Part shown: one piece after another, positions 30,857 to 38,987 of the stretch
Layout: each line of letters starts with the position of its first letter
How positions within the stretch are numbered: position 1 is the first letter of the stretch
Source of the DNA: Clostridium cibarium
GTDB lineage: Bacteria > Bacillota > Clostridia > Clostridiales > Clostridiaceae
Direction of reading: 5' to 3'
NCBI RefSeq assembly: GCF_014836335.1
Contig: NZ_JACSRA010000009.1
Span: 1-64,000, forward strand
DNA: 64,000 nt
The notes under the pieces: model-generated
What the model was told of the DNA's origin: nothing
Database searches by the model: none
What the model saw: the letters and a program-made list of their open reading frames with translations, nothing else
Position numbers and translations under genes: made by a program

Positions 30857-31403
30857 TATTATTGCACAAGACAACCCTGTCAATATTTTGACCAGTCCTA
30901 AAAATGCTTCCTTTTATTCAGAGTATACTATTGCATTAATATCAGCTGAAACCTATGACAACCTTGGCCTCTTTTCCATAAAAGAAGATAACACTCTCCA
31001 ATATGTAGAGATCTACGAAAAAGTATTAAATCTACTGAAACCATTTCTAAATGAAAAAAGAATTGATTCATCATTACTTCAATGCCTAAATCATAGTATA
31101 TTTTTTCTAGGAAGGTACTATTACAGCATTGGAGAATATGAAAAATCCTATAACATCTATGATTTATTTATAAGATACATTAATCTTTTTGAGTTTGGAG
31201 ACCCCTTATTAGAATCATTTTGGTTGGACATTTCTAATTTATATTTTGATGCAGGTTGTTACTATTATGTAACAAACAATTATGACAAAGCTAAAAATTC
31301 ATTATTAGATGCTAAAAGATATATTGATATTTATTTCACTTCATTTGATAACCTTACAATTCAATTACTAGATAATATAAATAATCTCTTAAAAAGTATA
31401 TAA
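30849..31403 (+). pseudogene. Helical TPR-like protein, probable 5'-truncated gene
   Basis: 184 codons with no ribosome binding site: the frame opens at a TAG just upstream (30840-30842), the only near starts are GTG within the inverted repeat and a TTG at 30888, neither with SD. The product is helical and aromatic-rich with a TPR-like pair (GRYYYSIGEYEKSYNIYDLF, FDAGCYYYVTNNYDKAKNSL). Likely the C-terminal part of a TPR protein whose 5' end was lost. Function unknown. Confidence 0.5.
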
Positions 31404-31428
31404 ATAATTTGTTAGGATGTGATATATA

Positions 31429-31874
31429 GTGACCTTTAATTATTTTAGAGATGAATACTTATTGATAAAAAAAGATCTCATGCTTAACTTGCTTAAAATG
31501 GAAAAGAAACTAATCCTTAAATCTAAAAAGACTGTGATAATATTGTGTATAACTCAATCTGCAATGAAATAAATGAACTTATTAGAAAAATAGAAATGCA
31601 TACTTCTGATATGAAAGAACTTTTATTAAAAGCTGAAACCATTCCTTATGATGAAGCTATGATTAAAATATTTAATAATGTCATGTTAGCTGAAACTGAA
31701 ATTAGGCTTATTGCAAAAATATTAATCGACAATAACTTTAAAGATTTCATAAATACTAGCTATCAACTTGTTGTTGAATTTGGCAATATTGGTGAAAGAC
31801 ATTCTAAATTAGGTTACAGCTTTGCCTCAAGTTTGGGACTGGAAGATTCTTTTATGAATGCAATTAAGTATTAA
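31429..31874 (+). pseudogene. Small helical protein broken by a frameshift
   Basis: A frame starting at GTG 31429 (GTTAGGATG upstream) runs VTFNYFRDEYLLIKKD.. to ..ILKSKKT and ends at 31572. The sequence after AAAAAG (31525-31530) continues sensibly one frame over as DCDNIVYNSICNEINELIRK through to a stop at 31872-31874 (..DSFMNAIKY). Joining the frames gives about 148 residues, entirely helical. Either a one-base homopolymer change (mutation or sequencing error) or a slippage site; family not recognised. Confidence 0.5.
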
Positions 31875-32042
31875 GCAAATATGACATAAAAAAATAATAT
31901 AAAAAACCGTTTATAAATTTGTTTGACAAATTGTGACTGTGAAACTTTTTCTGCAAATAACTTTCTATATAAATTTTAAGTATATTTTACCTATGGTAAA
32001 TAATATTATTAATATATACTTTTGTTAAATAGGGGGTATTTC

Positions 32043-33422
32043 ATGTCAATAAAAAAAAATAAGGCAAACATAGCTTTAATAGCTATTCTAACGGTATCAA
32101 CGGTAGCAAAACCCACTTCTTTTATGGCAAATGCAGCTGAAGAAAGTATGGTTACAGTTTATCCTACAATAGAAACTACATCAGTGCATCATCCAGGAGA
32201 TTATGCAGATGACACGTGTATTTGGGTTGATCCAGAAGACAAAGATCTCAGCCTTATAATTGGTGATGACAAACACGGGGGTATTTGTGTATGGAATTTA
32301 GATGGAACTGAAAGACAATATATTGATGGCAAAAGTTATATGAATAATCTTGATATTCGTTATAACTTTAAGCTAGGAAATCAAGTTACAGCATTGGTTG
32401 GCTCAATTAATGAAAGTGATCAATGTATTAGTTTTTATAAAGTAAATCCTGTTACTAGACTTCTAGAATCAGTAGGAAATATAAAATTAGATAAAGAAAA
32501 GCCTTATGGTGGATGTATGTACCATAATCCTTATACAGGAAAGTTTTATTTTTTCGCTAACTGGAAAGATGGAACAGTAGAGCAATGGGAAATAAATGGT
32601 GAAAGTGGTTCTATTGACGGCACAATGGTTCGTGAATTTAATGTTGGAAGTCAAGTTGAAGGTTGTGTTGCCGATGATGAATTGTCTACATTTTATATTG
32701 GTGAAGAAGATGTAGGTCTTTGGAAGTATTCGGCTGAACCAGATGGGGGCAATAGTCGTACAATGATTGATTCTACTGACTCATCAATAGGAGGCCATTT
32801 AACTGCAGATGTGGAAGGGGTAACCTTGTATCATGGCAAAGAGAAAGATAAAGGGTATATAATTTGTTCTAGTCAAGGAAACAGTACTTTTCAAGTATAT
32901 GAAAGGAAAAATAATAAGTATAAAGGTTCATTTACTATAGGAGCAACTCTTAAAATTGATGAAGTGACTGAAACTGATGGCTGTGATGTTTCCAATGTTA
33001 ATTTAGGCGGGGAATTTTCAAAAGGTGTTTTTATTGCACATGATCATAGTAATGATGGAACAGAGAATTCAAATCATAAACTAGTTCCCTGGAAATATAT
33101 AGCAGACAAGTTGAATTTAGATGTATCTACAGATTATGATCCAACTGATGGGGCTAATCATAAGCCTAAAATAAAAGATGTTGATGATAAAGAAGTTAAT
33201 GTAAATGAAAAACTTAAATTTCAAATATCTGCAAAAGATAAAGATAATAACACCATAGATTATTATTGTATTAACTTGCCATATGGAGCAATATTTGATA
33301 TAAACACACATGAATTCACATGGAAGCCTAATGATACACAAAAAGGAACTTATTATGTGACATTCTATGTTACAGATGGATATAACATTGATAAAGAAAA
33401 GGTAAAAATAGAAGTTAAGTAA
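32043..33422 (+). CDS. phy: Secreted beta-propeller phytase with C-terminal Ig-like domain
   Basis: 459 residues from the ATG at 32043 (SD AGGGGG). Signal peptide ~1-33. Residues ~45-370 are a six-bladed beta-propeller phytase (3-phytase, BPP): DDTCIWVDPEDKDLSLIIGD, WNLDGTERQYIDG, GGCMYHNPYTGKFYFF, QVEGCVADDELSTFYIGEED, ADVEGVTLYHG, FSKGVFIAHDH, matching the conserved acidic calcium- and phosphate-binding blades. Residues ~375-459 are an Ig/cadherin-like putative binding domain (INLPYGAIFDINTHEFTWKP). Releases phosphate from phytate of plant material, in line with the pectinolytic context. Monocistronic. Confidence 0.92.
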   Translation: MSIKKNKANIALIAILTVSTVAKPTSFMANAAEESMVTVYPTIETTSVHHPGDYADDTCIWVDPEDKDLSLIIGDDKHGGICVWNLDGTERQYIDGKSYMNNLDIRYNFKLGNQVTALVGSINESDQCISFYKVNPVTRLLESVGNIKLDKEKPYGGCMYHNPYTGKFYFFANWKDGTVEQWEINGESGSIDGTMVREFNVGSQVEGCVADDELSTFYIGEEDVGLWKYSAEPDGGNSRTMIDSTDSSIGGHLTADVEGVTLYHGKEKDKGYIICSSQGNSTFQVYERKNNKYKGSFTIGATLKIDEVTETDGCDVSNVNLGGEFSKGVFIAHDHSNDGTENSNHKLVPWKYIADKLNLDVSTDYDPTDGANHKPKIKDVDDKEVNVNEKLKFQISAKDKDNNTIDYYCINLPYGAIFDINTHEFTWKPNDTQKGTYYVTFYVTDGYNIDKEKVKIEVK

Positions 33423-33643
33423 TGAAAGAATAGAAAACTATAAATAGGCCATAAAATTTAAATTTCCTTTAATAAATTTTTCATTGTTCATTCCTCTATT
33501 CCTAACATGTCAATTTTACACGCTAACATAATAGTACTATACAATTAATTATTAACACTTATGTCAGAAAATTAAAATTTAAGTTTTTTATACCATAAAC
33601 GATAAAAAAATATATATAATTGTACAGGGAGGGATAAGCAAAA

Positions 33644-34135
33644 ATGAACAACATAAACACTTATAATAATATGGCTAGCTTAAATATTAAAAATAAATCA
33701 GTTACTAATGCTACGAATCTTACAACTAAAAATCAAACTAATAAGACTGATAATAAAAGCTCGAATACTTCAGATACTATTGAAATAGAACAAAAGAACA
33801 AAACTATAATTAATACTAAAAAAGCATACGATGCTCTTCAAGAAACTTGTAAGGAATTTGGCACTGTAGAATGTGGGGGAGATATTTGTGGTACTATGCA
33901 ATTTTATGTAAATACAATAATGGATTTAATGAAAACAAATGGAATGTCTGTACCTGATTTTAATTTATCAGGAGAAAATATTAATAATAATGACTTTTCA
34001 GGATTTATAGATAAACTAAAAGAATTTACTAAAAAAGCTATGGAAGATAAAAATAGTATAAATATCGCTCCTGATAACTTCTTTAATTTTTGCGATGTTT
34101 GGAAAGAAAAACTTATCCAAAATGGTTGTAATTAA
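33644..34135 (+). CDS. Hypothetical protein with Asn/Thr-rich N-terminus
   Basis: 163 residues, SD GGGAGGG. Residues 1-55 are low-complexity Asn/Thr/Lys/Ser; residues 56-163 are a compact helical domain with five Cys (ETCKEFGTVECGGDICGTM, FFNFCDVWKE, NGCN). No signal peptide. The disordered N-terminus and helical body resemble small proteins exported without a Sec signal or flagellar-type hook-like proteins, but I do not recognise the family. Followed by a short terminator. Confidence 0.65.
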   Translation: MNNINTYNNMASLNIKNKSVTNATNLTTKNQTNKTDNKSSNTSDTIEIEQKNKTIINTKKAYDALQETCKEFGTVECGGDICGTMQFYVNTIMDLMKTNGMSVPDFNLSGENINNNDFSGFIDKLKEFTKKAMEDKNSINIAPDNFFNFCDVWKEKLIQNGCN

Positions 34136-34183
34136 ATAATTAAAGTCTCAATTTAGCTAAAAGTTACTTTGGCAAAATTAAAA

Positions 34184-34209
34184 AGCAATGATTTAAAATC
34201 ATTGGTTTT
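34184..34209 (+). terminator. Terminator after the 163-residue gene
   Basis: CAATGATT and ATCATTG arms with an AAA-type loop, then GGTTTTA. It has a similar core to the hairpin at 37016-37055. Confidence 0.6.
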
Positions 34210-34469
34210 ACTAATTAAATTATTTATTTATTTATTTTTAAAATACATTTTCCTTATGATGATGATAGCATTAAGGAGAATAAGTGCCAAAAGCACTACA
34301 GAAATAGCAACATATCCCACCTTTAATTGGAAAGCCATTGTTTTTCCAAGTAGTATATATAAGAAACATATAAAAATAAAAACTTTAGTTCTACAAAGGG
34401 GTAAAGCCGAACTTATAAATAATAAAACCGGTAACTTGATGTGATTTTATTCCATCAATTTACTATTTC

Positions 34470-34640
34470 TTACAAGTACCTCGGTGTGTATCCTACAGTG
34501 ACAGATTGATATAAACATACATAATCATCGTTTTCTTCTGATATCTTATATCCAGCACTTTTTAGTAATTTTATTTCTTTTTTAAAATTTTCAATTGAAG
34601 AATTTTCTCTATATATTTCGATTGTTTCCTTAATTATCAC
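34470..34640 (-). CDS. Small hypothetical protein
   Basis: 56 residues, GTG start with AAGGTGGGG upstream. Helical first half (TIEIYRENSSIENFKKEIKL) and a C-terminal segment with Tyr-rich end (LYQSVTVGYTPRYL). It follows the Spo0E-like gene in the same direction. Not recognised; plausible because of SD and composition. Confidence 0.45.
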   Translation of the reverse strand: MIIKETIEIYRENSSIENFKKEIKLLKSAGYKISEENDDYVCLYQSVTVGYTPRYL

Positions 34641-34726
34641 CCCAAGCCCCACCTTTATATAAAATATTGTTAATTATTTGTATTCAGTTGTTCTTTGTAT
34701 ACCTAAATAGCATATGTATATTAAAA

Positions 34727-34906
34727 TCAAACTTCTCTTTTCATACTCATGTTTATATATCTATCTAAATTTCTACTGGCAATTATCACTTCTTTAGAAC
34801 TCCGTCCATATATTTCAATTGATTTATGTAGATTTGCTCTAGCTTTTTCCATAGCTTGGTCAAACTTAGAAATAGCTTCATCTTTTTTCAAATTTAATTT
34901 CCTCAT
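34727..34906 (-). CDS. Spo0E-like aspartyl-phosphate phosphatase (small sporulation regulator)
   Basis: 59 residues, ATG with GAGGG upstream. The product is a two-helix hairpin: EKARANLHKSIEIYGRSSKE then VIIASRNLDRYINMSMK. The second helix carries SRNLD, fitting the Spo0E signature SxxLD, at the correct distance after the G-x-S-S-x-E loop. Spo0E-family proteins remove phosphate from Spo0A~P and delay sporulation. The next genes upstream on the same strand are a secreted peptide and an HTH-TPR regulator, so peptide signalling may act on this phosphatase (inference). Confidence 0.8.
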   Translation of the reverse strand: MRKLNLKKDEAISKFDQAMEKARANLHKSIEIYGRSSKEVIIASRNLDRYINMSMKREV

Positions 34907-34990
34907 TTTCCCTCGTATATTATCTCCTTATTTTTCTTAAATTCTTACTACTTAATCAATTATATAGAGATATTTAATTTCTCACAAATT

Positions 34991-35033
34991 TAAAAAAGTT
35001 TAACCAAATCCACTTGAATTTAGTTAAACTTTT
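34991..35033 (-). terminator. Terminator of the small secreted peptide gene
   Basis: Minus-strand AAAAGTTTAACTAAATTC pairs with GGATTTGGTTAAACTTTT over about 18 bp (three G-T pairs) with loop AAGT, followed by T-run. It separates the peptide gene from the Spo0E-like gene. Confidence 0.9.
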
Positions 35034-35084
35034 ACCATATATTTCTATTAAGTTTTGCGGTGTTTTTTGTTACTTTTATTACTA

Positions 35085-35246
35085 TTAATGTGCGTCTTGT
35101 GTATTTGTATGATATACATTATTTTGTGTCACGCTAGACACTATGCTATCTTTAGTATTCTTAGTACGTGTAGTTTTTGTTGAAGCAAACACAACATTTG
35201 TTAATAACATTGATGTTGCAAGAACTGCTAGCACAATTTTTTTCAT
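35085..35246 (-). CDS. Small secreted peptide, candidate RRNPP signal precursor
   Basis: 53 residues with a very strong ribosome binding site (AAGGGGGTGAG). Sec signal peptide MKKIVLAVLATSMLLTNVVFA, then a 32-residue hydrophilic tail (STKTTRTKNTKDSIVSSVTQ and NNVYHTNTQDAH). This is the architecture of Phr/PapR/Qsp-type precursors, processed outside to a short peptide that is re-imported by an oligopeptide permease and bound by a TPR regulator. It lies 93 bases after an HTH-TPR regulator on the same strand and has its own terminator. The mature peptide cannot be fixed by eye; it probably lies in the C-terminal part. Confidence 0.8.
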   Translation of the reverse strand: MKKIVLAVLATSMLLTNVVFASTKTTRTKNTKDSIVSSVTQNNVYHTNTQDAH

Positions 35247-35339
35247 AAACTCACCCCCTTCAATAGTTAAAGTAAGTCGACAAATCCTTTATTTAATATT
35301 GTAATATAGTAATAGAATTTGCGATAAAAAAAATTTTTT

Positions 35340-36644
35340 TTAAATTCCTTTAATCTGTTTTATTTTTTTTCTTGATTTCTTGCTAAAATATATGCTTTTT
35401 TCCTCATTTCGACCTCTATAATATTCTCCAATTTCTGCATAGATTAAAGAATAATCTATATTTAATTCTTTTGCTTTATCTGCTAATAGCATTAACTTCT
35501 CTTTATCTTCTTTTTTTATATAAATAAGCACCAAATCATAGAGTATTTTTTCAACTAAGCTTATATTCTCATTATCATTTTTCTCACATACTTCTAATGC
35601 CTGTAAAAGATACTTCTCAACATCTTCATTTAAATTTTGTAATACTTTTGATGCAAAATATAGAGTTTCTGAAATATCCTCATTATTAGGATTATATAGT
35701 AAAGATTCTTTAATATGCATTGCAGCGTGCTTGTAATCTTTTTTATTAAAGTATAATTCAGATAAATTTCTATAAGCTTGAGCTATGAAGTCTTTATAAT
35801 CATATTTCATAGCAATACTTAAAATTTCCTTATATTCTTTTTCTGCTTCGTCAAACTTATGATAATCATTCAAACAATTGGAATGATTCATTTTTGCCCT
35901 TAATAACATCTTATAATCATTAATTTCAAATTGCTTTAGTATTTTAAAACATTCTAAAGCCGTATCATACTCACATAGCTTTTTATATGTTAGCGCCTTA
36001 TAATACAATATCATTATAGAAAGCTCATCATTCACTATACTATCATTTAATTTTTCAGCGTATCTTAATTGTTGTAATGCTTTAACATAATTCTCGGTAA
36101 ATATATTATTTCTGGATTTATATATAAAAAAAGTCACTTCCTCCAAACTATTTTGAGAATTAATACTTATCTTTAATCCAATATCACACATAAAATCACT
36201 TTTAGCATACCTATGTTTATAGTAATAAAAATCAGCAGTTAATTTATACATCTCTATTTTATTATTATCTGTAATGTTATACTTTTCAATTAGTTCTTCA
36301 GCCTTCAATAATTTTCTATCAAATAAATTTATTTCTTTAATTTCTTTTAATTCATTCATAATGCTATTTGTGAAAATATAATTTGCTTGCTCATCTTCAT
36401 CTTGCATAAGTTCCTCTGGCGTAATTAATTCAATCTTTATTCCTTTCTTTTTTGCAATTTTATTAAAATTTTTAGCAATTCCAGTAGCTAAATTTATCGT
36501 TAGATTCCGTTTATTATTTTCAATATTACTCAGCCAAATTGTTGTACAGATTCCGTCAGCGATTTCCTCTTGAGTTACTCCAAGTATATTTATTCTGTAT
36601 TTCTTTATTCTTTCATATGGTGGCATAATCTCATTATTAAACAT
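35340..36644 (-). CDS. RRNPP-type HTH-TPR transcription regulator
   Basis: 434 residues. Residues ~10-60 are a Cro/CI-type helix-turn-helix (TQEEIADGICTTIWLSNIEN with NNKRNLT after it, the usual recognition segment). Residues ~100-420 are about seven TPR-type helical pairs (e.g. FFIYKSRNNIFTENYVKALQ, FAQAYRNLSELYFNKKDYK-like AYRNLSELYFNKKDYKHAAM). Length and order match PlcR/NprR/Qsr-type regulators of Firmicutes, which switch DNA binding when a small peptide enters the TPR groove. The adjacent secreted peptide gene is the obvious ligand source. SD GAGGAAAA. Confidence 0.88.
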   Translation of the reverse strand: MFNNEIMPPYERIKKYRINILGVTQEEIADGICTTIWLSNIENNKRNLTINLATGIAKNFNKIAKKKGIKIELITPEELMQDEDEQANYIFTNSIMNELKEIKEINLFDRKLLKAEELIEKYNITDNNKIEMYKLTADFYYYKHRYAKSDFMCDIGLKISINSQNSLEEVTFFIYKSRNNIFTENYVKALQQLRYAEKLNDSIVNDELSIMILYYKALTYKKLCEYDTALECFKILKQFEINDYKMLLRAKMNHSNCLNDYHKFDEAEKEYKEILSIAMKYDYKDFIAQAYRNLSELYFNKKDYKHAAMHIKESLLYNPNNEDISETLYFASKVLQNLNEDVEKYLLQALEVCEKNDNENISLVEKILYDLVLIYIKKEDKEKLMLLADKAKELNIDYSLIYAEIGEYYRGRNEEKSIYFSKKSRKKIKQIKGI

Positions 36645-37015
36645 TTATGTTTTCCTCTCTCTCTTTACAGAGATGCTAAAAACTAAATGAAAAATTTTTA
36701 CATTACGTAATTATATTCCATATCGTGGACAAACTCGCATAAATATACTATAATTACATTGCTTGCATTCAATTGTTAGCATTGCAGGGTATTTTATTCA
36801 TTAATAAAATACAATTCAATTTTTAACATATATTTCTATATTCAATATATTACATTAATTTGGATTAATATTCAATAAGTCTCAAGTTATTCTTCGTATT
36901 AATAGAATTTGATTCTAATGTCAATATGTTTTTCCTTTTAAAATGAGTGCGATTTATTTACTTAATGGATAAATTGTATTTTTACCTTAATTTCGCTAAA
37001 TCACATTTTAATGAA
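36645..37015. other. Intergenic region upstream of the RRNPP regulator
   Basis: No gene seen. Contains GTATTTTATT/AATAAAATAC (about 36790-36813) and a TGCAATGC..GCATTGCA-like dyad around CAATTG (about 36758-36786), both within ~170 bases of the regulator start and possible operators. A TATAGTAT box on the minus strand near 36748-36755 may be the -10. Confidence 0.4.
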
Positions 37016-37055
37016 ATAAAAGCCAATGACTTTAGATCATTGGCTTTTGATTTTT
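37016..37055. terminator. Terminator of the AbrB-type gene
   Basis: AAAAGCCAATGA and TCATTGGCTTTT form a 12-bp stem with a 7-base loop; T-rich on both sides, so bidirectional. Confidence 0.88.
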
Positions 37056-37064
37056 ATATCCTAT

Positions 37065-37306
37065 TTAATATAATTTTAAATTTTTACTACATTCTTCACA
37101 AACATGTATTCCTTTAAACTTTGGGATATTATCCATATCACCACAAAAAGTACAACCGGGAGAATATTTTTTAAGAATAAAGTATCATTTTCTATGAAAA
37201 TTTCTAAAGAATCCCCCTTATTAATAAAAAGCGATTTCCTTGTTTCTTTACGAATTACTATTCTACCAAGTTCGTCAGCTTTTCTTACAATTCCTGTTGC
37301 TCTCAT
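37065..37306 (-). pseudogene. AbrB/SpoVT-type regulator with a frameshift in an A6 run
   Basis: From ATG 37306 (SD AAAGGA) the first 46 codons read MRATGIVRKADELGRIVIRK..IENDTLFLK, the swapped-hairpin AbrB DNA-binding domain. Reading on in frame gives an unrelated hydrophobic tail ending at 37076. After the A6 run (37167-37172 on the plus strand) the -1 frame instead reads YSPGCTFCGDMDNIPKFKG then IHVCEECSKNLKLY, the CxxC..CxxC zinc-ribbon tail typical of these short clostridial AbrB proteins, ending at 37065. So the intact gene would have one more A, or is rescued by -1 slippage on A AAA AAT. The usual VIPKE/VIPIE proline is Arg here. Confidence 0.82.
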
Positions 37307-37520
37307 ATTGTCATTCCTTTCCAATTCATATCTTGTAATATTACTATATAAGTTCCAAAAGTGAGTTGTAAGGCTGATATCTTTAAGTTATGGTAAATCA
37401 AAACCTATTCTGCTAAAACTTTAATGAATATAAAAAATATGATTTTCTTATATATCTAAATATATTATTAAAGCCTTCAAAATTAGTACTCCCAATGCTT
37501 TAGAATATTAAAAAGACTAC

Positions 37521-37622
37521 TTAATTTTCACAGACAACAGTTGATATATTAAATGTATCTTTTTCACTTTTTATTGTCCTTTTAGAATGAATCGTTGCTG
37601 TTCTCTGAAATGGGCTGTCCAT
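37521..37622 (-). pseudogene. Short remnant reading frame
   Basis: 33 codons after AAGG (MDSPFQRTATIHSKRTIKSE..STVVCEN). The composition is gene-like but it is short and looks like the end of a lost gene, upstream of the AbrB-type gene and next to the small secreted protein. No family. Confidence 0.3.
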
Positions 37623-37653
37623 CCTTACAAAAAATACATTTTATTCAACAAAT

Positions 37654-38001
37654 CTATTCGATATAATAAATAGGATTTATAATAGTTTTATGATCACTTA
37701 CTGAATCTTTTGAAACAATAATATTGCTATTAGGTCCAATGAAATATGTTTTTTCTTGGTCGTTTATTTTTACTACCATTAAAAATCCTCTTGAATCAGT
37801 ACGATCCCAAGTGTCAGTATGATTATTTTCCATTTTCCAAAAATCAGTTGATCCACTTTTGCCCCATTTATTAATTGCAACTTCAATTGGAACACCTGCA
37901 TTATTGCTAACCTTAATTGCTGCAAAAGCTTTTGTACCAATTCCACAAAACATAAAACCTAATAAAAGAGAACAACTTACTATTAATCTTTTTATTTTCA
38001 T
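37654..38001 (-). CDS. Small secreted protein of unknown function
   Basis: 115 residues; signal peptide ~1-27 (MKIKRLIVSCSLLLGFMFCG, ending KAFA-AI). The mature 88 residues are a beta-rich domain (IKVSNNAGVPIEVAINKWGK, RGFLMVVKINDQEKTYFIG). The start of this domain (I.V.NN...I.V.I..WGK) is faintly aegerolysin-like, but the rest is not clear and I do not assign it. SD GGAGG. Monocistronic. Confidence 0.7.
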   Translation of the reverse strand: MKIKRLIVSCSLLLGFMFCGIGTKAFAAIKVSNNAGVPIEVAINKWGKSGSTDFWKMENNHTDTWDRTDSRGFLMVVKINDQEKTYFIGPNSNIIVSKDSVSDHKTIINPIYYIE

Positions 38002-38267
38002 TAAAACTCCTCCTTTTAGTTATAAAGTTATTCTATAATTTTACCATATTACCAAATTTATGAAAATAGTATAAATATCCAATAATTACTGGAGTATAAA
38101 CCAAAATTTAGGTCCTACTAAATCACACTTTAGTAAATAAAAAAGCCATTACTTAATATCAATGCCTTGATTTATTAATAAAAATTTTTTATATAAACTT
38201 ATTGATTTTTATGTGATATAAATATTTTTTCTAAATTTTATAGACTTATTAAATAAAAAAGATGTTA

Positions 38268-38432
38268 TTACCACCGGAATGGAAACAAAAAAATAATCCT
38301 TGTACCATTTGGCGCTAACCCAATAATATAATAAATTATATTTGATTCTGAAAAATACATAAAAACAACATTAAATATTATAAAAACTAGAGGTAACAAT
38401 ATCATATAAAGACTATTTTCAATAAAATTTTA
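38268..38432 (-). pseudogene. Remnant of a membrane protein
   Basis: One open stretch (ENSLYMILLPLVFIIFNVVF, ..YYIIGLAPNGTRIIFLFPFRW) with two hydrophobic helices, no start with ribosome binding site, ending at TAA 38268-38270. It follows the broken gene at 38456-38817 in the same direction, like the start of a permease cut short. Confidence 0.4.
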
Positions 38433-38455
38433 ATTAAATAGATTATATTCTAAAT

Positions 38456-38817
38456 TTATAAAAAAGAAAAATTATAGTTTATTAGTACTCTTTTAACTTC
38501 CCTAAATGGTATTTTTGCAAAATTAAGAAAAGCACATGAATATATATCTGAATACAATCCACATCTATAATCTTTCAATTTAAAAGCTTCTGCTAGTTTC
38601 AAGGAATTCTGGATCCCTATTTCACTTTCTCCCACAATTAGTATAACTGGTATATCTATATTAGTATCCTCTTTTACCTTACTATTAAAACATTTATATA
38701 GACTACCCCTTTCCCATAATTAAATAAATTCTCAGCGAAAAAATTCAAATTAAATTTATCATTATAATCCTTTATTACTACGGTATCATAATCTTTTAAA
38801 TTCTTTTTATTTAACAT
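38456..38817 (-). pseudogene. Frameshifted gene, possibly a peptide-maturation system protein
   Basis: From ATG 38817 the frame MLNKKNLKDYDTVVIKDYND..NYGKGVVYINVLIVR ends at 38674. The next frame continues coherently as YKCFNSKVKEDTNIDIPVIL, IVGESEIGIQNSLKLAEAFK, ..RREVKRVLINYNFSFL-like to TAA 38456. The middle (PVILIVGES....KLAEAFKLKDYRCGLYSDIYSC) has the look of the nucleotide/cofactor-like domain of the Clo7bot-associated TIGR04066 family, but this is recollection, not a search result. One frameshift near 38690; clearly non-functional as read. Confidence 0.5.
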
Positions 38818-38926
38818 TTTCTGTCAATATATATTGATAATATTGTAAAATTAACAACTTTATTGCTACTTCTTCTTTCTTTTAAATAGTAATAAGTTGA
38901 AAAATATTTTTTTTATAACTAATATA

Positions 38927-38970
38927 GGGGTTGTCCTAAAATACTTATCTATGTATTTTAGGACAACCCC
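38927..38970. terminator. Perfect 18-bp hairpin after the deaminase gene
   Basis: GGGGTTGTCCTAAAATAC and GTATTTTAGGACAACCCC with an 8-base loop, 17 bases beyond the deaminase stop. No T-run follows on the minus strand. It can act as a terminator or be a copy of a dispersed palindromic element. Confidence 0.7.
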
Positions 38971-38987
38971 TTCTATAATAATCTTCT

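Noticed and set aside
34169..34444. 91-codon plus-strand reading frame
   Set aside because: It runs through the terminator hairpin of the preceding gene, has no ribosome binding site and a composition unlike its neighbours.
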